From contig JAGUUJ010000041.1 of the NCBI GenBank assembly GCA_020063525.1, positions 1 to 14,407 on the forward strand: a stretch of 14,407 nucleotides of DNA, read 5' to 3'. The stretch's first letter is position 1; each line of letters begins with the position of its first letter. Positions 6,342 through 12,252 of this stretch are shown piece after piece. The translations under genes were made by a program, and so were the position numbers. The notes beneath the pieces are model-generated. The model searched no databases and was not told the DNA's origin. It saw only the letters and a program-made list of their open reading frames with translations. This stretch comes from Candidatus Omnitrophota bacterium (GTDB taxonomy: Bacteria > Omnitrophota > Gorgyraeia > Gygaellales > Profunditerraquicolaceae).

Positions 6342-6949
6342 TAAAACTTGAATCCGTTAAATCCCAAGAAACTTAAAGACATAATTGAAGCGATAATAAA
6401 AGCAAGCGGAAAATCTTTGACTGCTTTGGGGACGTCGCAAAGGTCAAGCCGCTCCCTGATTCCTGACATCAAAAGCATAGCCAGGGCATAACCCAACCCT
6501 ACACATATGCCTTGAAATACAGAATAATAGAAACTGCCGGGAATGGCCTTACCGTTTATAAAAAACATATCCACATTCAACACTGCCACGCCCAATACCG
6601 CACAATTTACGGTAATCAAAGGCAGATATATGCCAAAAAATCTATACAGCGGCGGGCTTATTTTTCTGATGACCATCTCTACAAACTGCACAAAGGTAGC
6701 AATCACTAAAATAAATGATATGGTGCGTAAATAAGTTAGCCCAAAAGGTATGAGTAAAAATCTATAGATAAACCAGGTGATGATAGAAGACATGGTGGTC
6801 ACAAACATCACTGCCAAACTCATGGCCATAGCAGGCTTTGTCTCGCGAGATATAGCCACAAATGAACATAAGCCTAAAAAGCGCGACAATATTACATTAT
6901 AAATAAATACCGCGGATATAAATATGGTTAAAAATTGTGCGACGCTCAT
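6341..6949 (-). CDS. rnfA: Rnf complex integral membrane subunit RnfA
   Basis: RnfA is one of the two homologous membrane subunits (with RnfE) that form the electron and ion path across the membrane in the Rnf complex. The 202-residue protein is almost wholly hydrophobic, with about six membrane segments. Family landmarks are the N-terminal NVILSRFLGLCSF (about 19-31, including the conserved Cys near the membrane centre), YLPLITVNCAVLG (about 108-120) and SGIRERLDL (about 161-169). Length is normal. The start ATG overlaps the rnfE stop as ATGA (6946-6949), and its stop overlaps the rnfB start, so expression is tightly coupled. The Na+-Nqr subunit NqrE is related. The neighbouring RnfB and RnfC, and the absence of NqrF, settle the assignment to Rnf. 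Confidence 0.96.
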   Translation of the reverse strand: MSVAQFLTIFISAVFIYNVILSRFLGLCSFVAISRETKPAMAMSLAVMFVTTMSSIITWFIYRFLLIPFGLTYLRTISFILVIATFVQFVEMVIRKISPPLYRFFGIYLPLITVNCAVLGVAVLNVDMFFINGKAIPGSFYYSVFQGICVGLGYALAMLLMSGIRERLDLCDVPKAVKDFPLAFIIASIMSLSFLGFNGFKF

Positions 6950-7539
6950 TCTTTTCTATTTTTTAAGACATTAAAAAAACCGAGCAATAAACCGATAACT
7001 AAAAGCGCTCCCGATGGTAACCCTAAGACAAACGCCGGTTCATATCTAGGGGTGAGAGTATAGCCCAGAAATTTTCCAGACCCTAATGCTTCTCTTATTC
7101 CTGAAATTAAAATTAAAGCCAGAGTAAAACCTACGCCCATGCCCAGGCCGTCAAATAAAGATTTCAATACTGTTTGCCTCTGGGCATAAGCTTCAGCACG
7201 GCCCAAGACAATACAGTTTACTACAATCAAGGGGACATATATACCTAAGGCACGATTTAATGCCGGGCTATATGCCTTCATCGTCATTTCAGTAATGGTC
7301 ACGAATGTAGCAATGACCACGATAAAACAGGGTATACGTATTCTAGCCGGGATAATGTTTTTAATCAGAGAGATAATTACATTGGAACCTAATAGAACAA
7401 AGGTAGCGGCAATACCCATTCCTATACCGTTAATCACCGAAACAGAAACTGCCAGGGTAGGGCAGAGCCCTAAAACCAAAACAAAGGTAGGATTTTCTTT
7501 AATAATACCTTTTAGGAATTCATAAAAATATTTTTTCAT
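6946..7539 (-). CDS. rnfE: Rnf complex integral membrane subunit RnfE
   Basis: RnfE is the partner of RnfA in the membrane core of the Rnf complex. The 197-residue protein has about six hydrophobic segments. Landmarks are the NPTFVLVLGLCPTLAVS segment (about 16-32) with the conserved Cys, YVPLIVVNCIVLGRAEAYA (about 105-123, second conserved Cys), and SGIREALGSGKFLG (about 146-159). Length is normal. NqrD of Na+-Nqr is homologous, but the context is Rnf. Its ATG is inside the rnfD stop (ATGA, 7536-7539), and the stop overlaps rnfA in the same way. No strong ribosome site is visible, which fits initiation by ribosomes finishing the gene before. Confidence 0.96.
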   Translation of the reverse strand: MKKYFYEFLKGIIKENPTFVLVLGLCPTLAVSVSVINGIGMGIAATFVLLGSNVIISLIKNIIPARIRIPCFIVVIATFVTITEMTMKAYSPALNRALGIYVPLIVVNCIVLGRAEAYAQRQTVLKSLFDGLGMGVGFTLALILISGIREALGSGKFLGYTLTPRYEPAFVLGLPSGALLVIGLLLGFFNVLKNRKE

Positions 7540-8477
7540 CTGGTTCCGTAAATGCGGCTTTTAGTATACCTGTCGATTATAGGTGTAGCGGCATTCATCA
7601 TCAGTATAGCGTAAGATACGCCTTCAGGATAACCGCCCCAAAGCCGGATAATTGCCGTGAGCAAGCCGCAACCAATGCCAAAGATAATTTGGCCGCATCT
7701 TGTGAGAGGTGAAGTAACATAATCTGTAGCCATAAAGAAGGCGCCTAAAATAAGCCCGCCGGATAAAATATGAAATAACCAATCTCCGCTAAATAAACCT
7801 CTTGGGCCGAATATGTAGGTAAACAGCCCCACCACAACCGTATAAGTTACAGGTATGTGCCAGGAAATATAGCCTCTCACAAAAAGAAATAAAGCACCCA
7901 AAAGCAGAGCAAAAATGCAGACTTCTCCGATACACCCGCCGCGTATACCCAGAAACAAATTCCAATTGGAAATGCCCTCCAGGACCTTCCCTTCTTTTAA
8001 CGCTGCAAGTGGGGTAGCAGAGGTTATGGCGTCAAAATTTTGCGGTTTGGTAAAAGTAGTCATGTATTTAGGCCAGGAGGCCATAAGAAAAACTCTACCT
8101 GCCAATGCCGGATTAAAAATATTCTGGCCTAATCCGCCAAAGACCTGTTTTCCTATGGCAATGGCAAAAACAGAACCTACAATCGGCAGCCAAAAAGGAA
8201 CACGGGGCGGTAAATTATATGCTAGCAGTAAACCCGTAAGAAATGCGCTCCCGTCTAAGACGCTGACTCTTCTTTTAGCGAATAACTGTACAATCCACTC
8301 TGTAATTAATGCAGACACAACCCCCAACAAAATAACCCAGAGCGCCCCTACCCCAAAGATAAACATGCCTGCAACGCCCGCAGGAATTAAACTGACCACC
8401 ACCATCCACATAATTTTACTTACTGAGGCATCTTTATGTAGATGTGGAGATACGCTAACTATAAGTCTATTTTTCAT
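7536..8477 (-). CDS. rnfD: Rnf complex flavoprotein membrane subunit RnfD
   Basis: RnfD is a polytopic membrane subunit of the Rnf complex carrying covalently bound FMN. The 313-residue protein starts with a short charged tail (VSVSPHLHKD), followed by several membrane segments. The FMN attachment motif DAITSATP lies at residues 149-156, with T155 as the expected phosphoester site made by an ApbE-type transferase. ApbE is not encoded in the window. The NPALAGRVFLMASWP segment (about 122-136) and the C-terminal GGYPEGVSYAILMMNA (about 281-296) are typical. The start at 8475-8477 overlaps the end of rnfG by 11 nt. Here rnfD comes after rnfG, the reverse of the C-D-G order I know as usual. NqrB is the Na+-Nqr homologue but is longer at the N-terminus. 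Confidence 0.96.
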   Translation of the reverse strand: MKNRLIVSVSPHLHKDASVSKIMWMVVVSLIPAGVAGMFIFGVGALWVILLGVVSALITEWIVQLFAKRRVSVLDGSAFLTGLLLAYNLPPRVPFWLPIVGSVFAIAIGKQVFGGLGQNIFNPALAGRVFLMASWPKYMTTFTKPQNFDAITSATPLAALKEGKVLEGISNWNLFLGIRGGCIGEVCIFALLLGALFLFVRGYISWHIPVTYTVVVGLFTYIFGPRGLFSGDWLFHILSGGLILGAFFMATDYVTSPLTRCGQIIFGIGCGLLTAIIRLWGGYPEGVSYAILMMNAATPIIDRYTKSRIYGTR

Positions 8478-8991
8478 CTTTTATCAACTTTTGAATTTCT
8501 TTTGCTTTTTCTTGAACTGAATCTATCACTGCCTTTGAAGAAATGGTTGCGCCGGTAATTGCCTGAACATTAGCTAATCCTTGAATATTCTTATCGCTAA
8601 ATTGTCCTCTAAAAGAAGATTCCGCAACACGGGCTCCTAAGCCGGGAGTTTCATTTTGATTCAATATCTTTATGGCAACAATTGTGCCATCTTCAGTCAT
8701 GCCAACCAGCGTATCAATAACGCTGGAATATCCCTTTCCTGAAGCTTTAAAAGCAACGCCAATAAATTTACCGTCTTTATTACGTACCTTATAATAAATA
8801 ATATCCTCTCCCTTTTTTATTGGATCAAAATACTCACCAAACGGCATTACCTCTCTTAAAGCAGCTTCTTCCTCGGTTTGTGCCTGGGCAATAATTCTGG
8901 ACTTGGTTAAAGAATTCATCCCAGCCAAAAGTCCGCTTGCCACAATGCAAATCACAGCCAGAATAAAACCATAACGTATGGTCTCCCTCAT
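8467..8991 (-). CDS. rnfG: Rnf complex FMN-binding subunit RnfG
   Basis: RnfG is the subunit with a single membrane anchor whose FMN-binding domain lies outside the cytoplasm. Counting from the ATG at 8989-8991 it has 174 residues. The membrane anchor is at about 7-25 and the NETPGLGARV segment at about 113-122. The flavin attachment motif ITGATISS is at about 145-152, with T149 the likely covalent FMN site. The position normally held by Asp at the start of the ApbE motif appears to be Gln or Val here. The frame is open up to 9072. The later start is preferred because it begins the family's signal anchor, has GAGGTGG six bases upstream, and overlaps the rnfC stop as ATGA. Confidence 0.94.
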   Translation of the reverse strand: MRETIRYGFILAVICIVASGLLAGMNSLTKSRIIAQAQTEEEAALREVMPFGEYFDPIKKGEDIIYYKVRNKDGKFIGVAFKASGKGYSSVIDTLVGMTEDGTIVAIKILNQNETPGLGARVAESSFRGQFSDKNIQGLANVQAITGATISSKAVIDSVQEKAKEIQKLIKDEK

Positions 8992-10316
8992 TTTACCACC
9001 TCTATTTTTGCTCTCTTTATGTGTTGGACTAACCTTATATTTGCCGGGCAGACATAACTGCAGAGCCCGCATTCAATACAATCAGAGGCGTTGTAAATCT
9101 TGGCTTGCGGCCAGAGGCCTTTCTGTGAGGCTAAGCTGATTAAACTAGGCATAAGAAATACCGGGCATTCCCTGACACAAGCACCGCAACGAATACAGGG
9201 CAATTCTTCATTAAAAATTGCTTCTTTTTTGTTAAATAATAATATTCCCGTCGTAGATTTGATTACAGGTACTTTATCGCTAAATTGGGCAATCCCCATC
9301 ATTGGCCCGCCTATAATTATCTTAGCCAGCTCTTCTTTTAATGGGCCGCAGAAATCAATTAAATCTTTTATGGGTGTCCCTATGCGCGCCAAGAGGCTCT
9401 TGGGGTTAGATATACAGCTACCTGCAACAGTTACTACCCGTTCATATAAAGGTTTATTAAGGTATACTGCTTCGTAAACCGCAAAAACCGTGGCAACATT
9501 ATGTACCACTACACCGATGTCAAAAGGAAGTTTGCCCTGCGGAACTTCTTTATTTAGTATGTTTTTTATTAATTGCTTCTCTCCGCCCTGAGGGTATTGA
9601 GAGCGCAGAACAATTACCTTTAGAGGTGTACCGGTTTGCGGGTTAACGGGTGTACGGGTTAACCCGCTGACCCGCTGACCCGCTAACCCGCTAACCATAA
9701 ATGCTTTAATAGCTTGGGGTTTATTGTCTTCAATAGCAATATATACCTGTTTTATCCCCAAGCACCTCGCTACAAGTTCGATTCCTCGCAAAAGTTCCTC
9801 TGTCTTCTCTATCATCAGGCGATAATCGCCGGTCAAATACGGTTCGCATTCTGCGCCGTTAATGAGCAGCGTATCTACCGCTTTGGGCGGATTGAGTTTT
9901 ATATGTGTAGGGAAACTTGCGCCACCCATACCGACAATACCTGCTTCCAAAACAATATTTCTAATTTGTTCAGCAGTTAAATTATCTATTTCTATTTGGG
10001 ATTTGGGATTTGGGATTTGGGATTTATCCTGTCCATCATTTTCAATAACTATACTCTTACCCCTGCCTAAAACCGGATGCGGCCAGTCCTGTATAGAGGT
10101 AATTTTACCTGATATAGAAGCATGCACAGGCGCATATACATTTGCTTGCGCACTGCCAATCCTCTGGCCGGTAAAAACATAATCGCCTATTTTAACCTGG
10201 GGCTTGCATATCTTACCCAGATGCTGGCTTAAAGGAATATAAACCCTGGAAGGTAAGGGTATTTTCTCAATTGCCTTATTTTCAGTTTCTGTTTTATGCT
10301 CTTCTAATCTAACCAT
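8988..10316 (-). CDS. rnfC: Rnf complex NADH-side iron-sulphur subunit RnfC
   Basis: RnfC is the peripheral cytoplasmic subunit that exchanges electrons with NAD(H) in the Rnf complex. It has 442 residues. The barrel-like N-terminal part is at about 20-95 (IPLSQHLG, KIGDYVFTGQRIG, APVHASISGKI). The NADH/FMN-binding domain follows, with GIVGMGGASFPTHIKL (about 125-140) and NGAECEPYLT (about 153-162). YPQGGEKQLI sits near residue 240, and two 4Fe-4S motifs, CIRCGACVRECP and CIECGLCSYVCP, near 375-420. Two in-frame repeat expansions lie in linkers (9994-10021 and about 9633-9696). The usual N-terminal FKGGxHP motif is missing. A stop codon lies 9 nt upstream in frame, so the ATG at 10314-10316 is the first possible start. 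It overlaps the transporter gene by 13 nt. Confidence 0.95.
   Translation of the reverse strand: MVRLEEHKTETENKAIEKIPLPSRVYIPLSQHLGKICKPQVKIGDYVFTGQRIGSAQANVYAPVHASISGKITSIQDWPHPVLGRGKSIVIENDGQDKSQIPNPKSQIEIDNLTAEQIRNIVLEAGIVGMGGASFPTHIKLNPPKAVDTLLINGAECEPYLTGDYRLMIEKTEELLRGIELVARCLGIKQVYIAIEDNKPQAIKAFMVSGLAGQRVSGLTRTPVNPQTGTPLKVIVLRSQYPQGGEKQLIKNILNKEVPQGKLPFDIGVVVHNVATVFAVYEAVYLNKPLYERVVTVAGSCISNPKSLLARIGTPIKDLIDFCGPLKEELAKIIIGGPMMGIAQFSDKVPVIKSTTGILLFNKKEAIFNEELPCIRCGACVRECPVFLMPSLISLASQKGLWPQAKIYNASDCIECGLCSYVCPANIRLVQHIKRAKIEVVK
9633..9696. repeat. 8-bp-periodic inverted array inside rnfC
   Basis: On the minus strand four copies of T(T/C)AGCGGG are followed by units reading TTAACCCG, TACACCCG, TTAACCCG and CAAACCGG, which are inverted degenerate copies. 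The junction CGGGTTAACCCG is itself palindromic, so the whole can fold back. An 8-nt unit only keeps frame when copies change in threes (24 nt). The array encodes the low-complexity stretch VSGLAGQRVSGLTRTPVNP, in a linker before VIVLRSQYPQGGEKQ, and appears to lengthen that linker by roughly 15 residues compared with relatives I recall. Confidence 0.8.
9994..10021. repeat. Four copies of a 7-bp tandem repeat (ATTTGGG) inside rnfC
   Basis: There are four exact consecutive ATTTGGG units with a partial fifth (ATTT). In the rnfC frame they encode the low-complexity KSQIPNPKSQI, just after the N-terminal barrel-like domain and before DNLTAEQIRN. With a 7-nt unit only steps of three copies (21 nt, seven residues) preserve the frame. 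Copy number may therefore be a source of frameshifts. Confidence 0.9.
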
Positions 10317-11557
10317 GGCATTTTACGATGATAGATAAAGTTTACAATGCCTAAGACGCTGAATAAACAACCCACAATGACAAGGATTAATGTGTGGGAA
10401 AATCTTTCGGCAAGCAGGCCGCTGATAAACATAAATAACAAAAAACCCAAATGCATAACTATCTCCATAGAGCTAAAAATCTTGCCTCTCATTTCATTAT
10501 CACTGACATTGTGGATAATGGTATTGGAGGCAATCATAATCGGTGAGACCAGAAGCCCTAACAAAAATGAGAGTAGCGCTGCAATTAAAAAATAGGGGTA
10601 GCGGTGTATGGTCAGGGCAAAAATAACCAGCATTATACCGCTTAAAACCAAAGAAGAAAATATTGTTTTATAATGAGATAAACGCTGTCCAAACCGGCCA
10701 TAAATAAGGGAACCCAAAAATAAGCCAATCCCTAAAAACATAACCAGGAGCCCAATATCCTTAGTAGCAGAATGTAATGTCTTTTGCACAAATACTATCA
10801 ATACCACATAAATTGCGCCCAACGCTGACCAGAGAATAAAAGTAACTCCTGCGGTGAACCGGATATCCTTATTATGAATAAAATATAAAATGCCATCTTT
10901 TATTTCCTGCAGAACAGATTTCTTAATTACTTCCACTATTTCTTTGCTTACCTTCTTCAGGTCCATAGATGCACCGGACTTCTTGGTAATCAGAAAAATA
11001 AGTGCTCCGGAGACTAAAAAGCTTAAGGCGTCCAGATAAAAGCCTCTTTCTGCACCCCACCACTCTACCAATACGCCGCTTATACCAAATCCTAAAATTG
11101 CCGCAATCATACCTGTAATATGCACCAGGGAATTGGCTATCAACAGGTCTTTTTTATCTACCAGTTCGGGAATGATGGATAGTTTTGCAGGCACAAAAAA
11201 CCGTCCGATACAAAAGACTACGAAGATTATAAGGTATATCGGGCTCATATATTTAGTGTAAAACAGGAATAGGGGTATAGTTAACACCAATGCTGCCCTT
11301 GATAAATCGCAAGCATACATGGTTCTTCGCCTATCCCATCTATCTACATATACTCCTGCAAGAGGACCGATTAAGAATACGGGTATAATGGTAAAAGAGA
11401 GAATCTTGGCAATCTCAATAGCAGAACCGGGTGCCTTCAAGTACACAAAGCCGATCAGAGCCATCTGGCCTAACCTGTCGCCTAACTGTGAGATTATCTG
11501 GCCGAGCCACAAAAAAAAGAAATTCCGATTTCTTAAAACGCCGGTAATTTTAGACAT
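10304..11557 (-). CDS. MFS transporter, EntS-like drug/siderophore exporter type
   Basis: This 417-residue, twelve-helix transporter belongs to the major facilitator superfamily. The start LRNRNFFFLWLGQIISQLGD and the motif A loop GPLAGVYVDRWDRRRTM (about 59-75) are typical of the MFS_3 family, with relatives such as EntS and macrolide efflux proteins. These act by proton-driven export of small molecules. The substrate cannot be told from sequence. A long cytoplasmic loop with KKSGASMDLKKVSKEIVEV sits between helices 6 and 7. The ATG is only 14 nt after the tRNA-Thr gene on the same strand, with no terminator and no ribosome site in the gap. The 3' end overlaps rnfC by 13 nt. It therefore stands at the head of the rnf operon. 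A direct role in Rnf is not implied. Confidence 0.85.
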   Translation of the reverse strand: MSKITGVLRNRNFFFLWLGQIISQLGDRLGQMALIGFVYLKAPGSAIEIAKILSFTIIPVFLIGPLAGVYVDRWDRRRTMYACDLSRAALVLTIPLFLFYTKYMSPIYLIIFVVFCIGRFFVPAKLSIIPELVDKKDLLIANSLVHITGMIAAILGFGISGVLVEWWGAERGFYLDALSFLVSGALIFLITKKSGASMDLKKVSKEIVEVIKKSVLQEIKDGILYFIHNKDIRFTAGVTFILWSALGAIYVVLIVFVQKTLHSATKDIGLLVMFLGIGLFLGSLIYGRFGQRLSHYKTIFSSLVLSGIMLVIFALTIHRYPYFLIAALLSFLLGLLVSPIMIASNTIIHNVSDNEMRGKIFSSMEIVMHLGFLLFMFISGLLAERFSHTLILVIVGCLFSVLGIVNFIYHRKMPWLD

Positions 11558-11571
11558 AAGTTAGCAAAATG

Positions 11572-11643
11572 AGCCGACGGGGGGACTTGAACCCTCGACC
11601 TAGTGTTTACGAAACACTTGCTCTGCCACTGAGCTACGTCGGC
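11572..11643 (-). tRNA. tRNA-Thr(CGU)
   Basis: This is a 72-nt cloverleaf without an encoded CCA: the discriminator U (11572) is followed by CAT. The acceptor stem GCCGACG/CGUCGGC is perfect. The D arm is GCUC/GAGC. The anticodon stem AGUGU/ACACU holds the loop UUCGUAA, giving anticodon CGU for ACG codons. The T arm is GAGGG/CCCCC around UUCAAGU, with one A50 x C64 mismatch. It lies directly upstream of the transporter gene and appears to be the first element of that transcript. Confidence 0.9.
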
Positions 11644-11699
11644 ATACAAAAACTAAATGCGACCATAAATATGTTAAAATCCAATTGTAGCCGCATTTA

Positions 11700-11727
11700 A
11701 TTATACCAACTTTTTTATAATAGTCAA
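11700..11727 (-). promoter_or_regulatory. Promoter of the tRNA-Thr / MFS / rnf / purN run
   Basis: On the minus strand TTGACT (11722-11727) and a perfect TATAAT (11700-11705) are 16 bp apart, placing the start near 11693, about 50 nt before the tRNA. It is the only good promoter seen upstream of the 6.8-kb run. No internal terminators were noticed down to purN, so it may drive all of it. Confidence 0.7.
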
Positions 11728-11787
11728 CCTATTAGCACTCAGTGAATTAGGAAAAAATAATATCCTTGATAGCATAGGAAATTTTGC

Positions 11788-11815
11788 TTGACAAAACCAA
11801 AAAAGATGCTATACT
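11788..11815 (+). promoter_or_regulatory. Cold-shock gene promoter
   Basis: A perfect TTGACA (11788-11793) and TATACT (11810-11815) are 16 bp apart, predicting a start near 11822. This gives a leader of about 118 nt before the cold-shock start codon, containing a terminator-like hairpin. It is divergent from the tRNA-Thr promoter, with about 60 bp between. Confidence 0.75.
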
Positions 11816-11866
11816 TTTACTCGTAACGCGGATTCACAAGGAGTAAAGATATTAGGAAACTTAAAC

Positions 11867-11910
11867 AAACCGTAAGGCAAGTAGTAAACTAATATGCTTT
11901 ACGGTTTTTT
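11867..11910 (+). terminator. Terminator-like hairpin in the cold-shock gene leader
   Basis: The 12-bp stem AAACCGTAAGGC (11867-11878) / GCTTTACGGTTT (11896-11907), with one G-U pair and a 17-nt loop, runs into a T-tract at 11905-11910. It sits between the promoter and the ribosome site at 11921-11929, with no second promoter visible after it. It may act as an attenuator for the cold-shock gene or release a small RNA of about 90 nt. Confidence 0.65.
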
Positions 11911-11939
11911 GTTAACACGGGGGAGGTGAACAGTAACAA

Positions 11940-12140
11940 ATGGCAAAAGGTAAAGTGAAATGGTTCAGCAATCAAAAGGGTTATGGCTTTATCACTTCTG
12001 AAAACGGTAAAGACGTTTTTGTGCATCACAGCGCAATCAAAGGAGAAGGCTATAAAACCTTAGAGGAAGGCCAAGAAGTCGAATTTGACGTCACTCAAGG
12101 TCCAAAAGGCGAACAGGCAACGAACGTAAGTAAGCTATAA
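11940..12140 (+). CDS. Cold-shock domain protein (CspA family)
   Basis: This 66-residue single OB-fold protein binds single-stranded RNA and DNA. Relatives melt RNA secondary structure and can act as transcription antiterminators. RNP1 is KGYGFIT (13-19) and RNP2 VFVHHSAI (26-33), preceded by the typical KVKWFSNQKG. The length is exactly that of the family. The ATG follows a very strong GGGAGGTGA (11921-11929) at a spacing of 10 nt. It stands alone, with its own promoter at 11788 and a perfect terminator at 12168. The long leader with a hairpin is reminiscent of cspA leaders in other bacteria, where structure controls expression by temperature. Confidence 0.97.
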   Translation: MAKGKVKWFSNQKGYGFITSENGKDVFVHHSAIKGEGYKTLEEGQEVEFDVTQGPKGEQATNVSKL

Positions 12141-12167
12141 TTTACATCAACTCTAAGTAACCCAAAT

Positions 12168-12199
12168 AAAAAAGCCGTTGTTTATACAACGGCTTTTTT
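12168..12199 (+). terminator. Bidirectional terminator between csp and dinG
   Basis: A perfect 13-bp inverted repeat, AAAAAAGCCGTTG (12168-12180) and CAACGGCTTTTTT (12187-12199), has a 6-nt loop. It ends the plus-strand cold-shock transcript. Because of the A-run on its left it can also stop the minus-strand dinG transcript, whose stop codon is at 12253. Confidence 0.93.
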
Positions 12200-12252
12200 A
12201 TTTTAAAGTGCCGAGGGGGGAACCAAATCCCAACCCCTGTTTCTAAATCATT

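Noticed and set aside
9631..10021. CRISPR-like spacing of short repeats in rnfC
   Set aside because: Units are 7-8 bp, contiguous and without spacers, and lie inside a coding frame. No cas genes are present.
11838..11892. Possible 13-residue leader peptide in the csp leader, with AAGGAG seven bases before an ATT codon and a stop inside the hairpin loop
   Set aside because: ATT is a very rare start codon and no ATG, GTG or TTG is suitably placed. The spacing alone is not enough.
12207..12252. GC-rich stretch resembling the 3' part of a tRNA (gtgccgaggggggaacc...) that could mark an integration site next to dinG
   Set aside because: The T loop does not fit, no anticodon arm is present, and no matching copy exists in the window. 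Resemblance is too weak.
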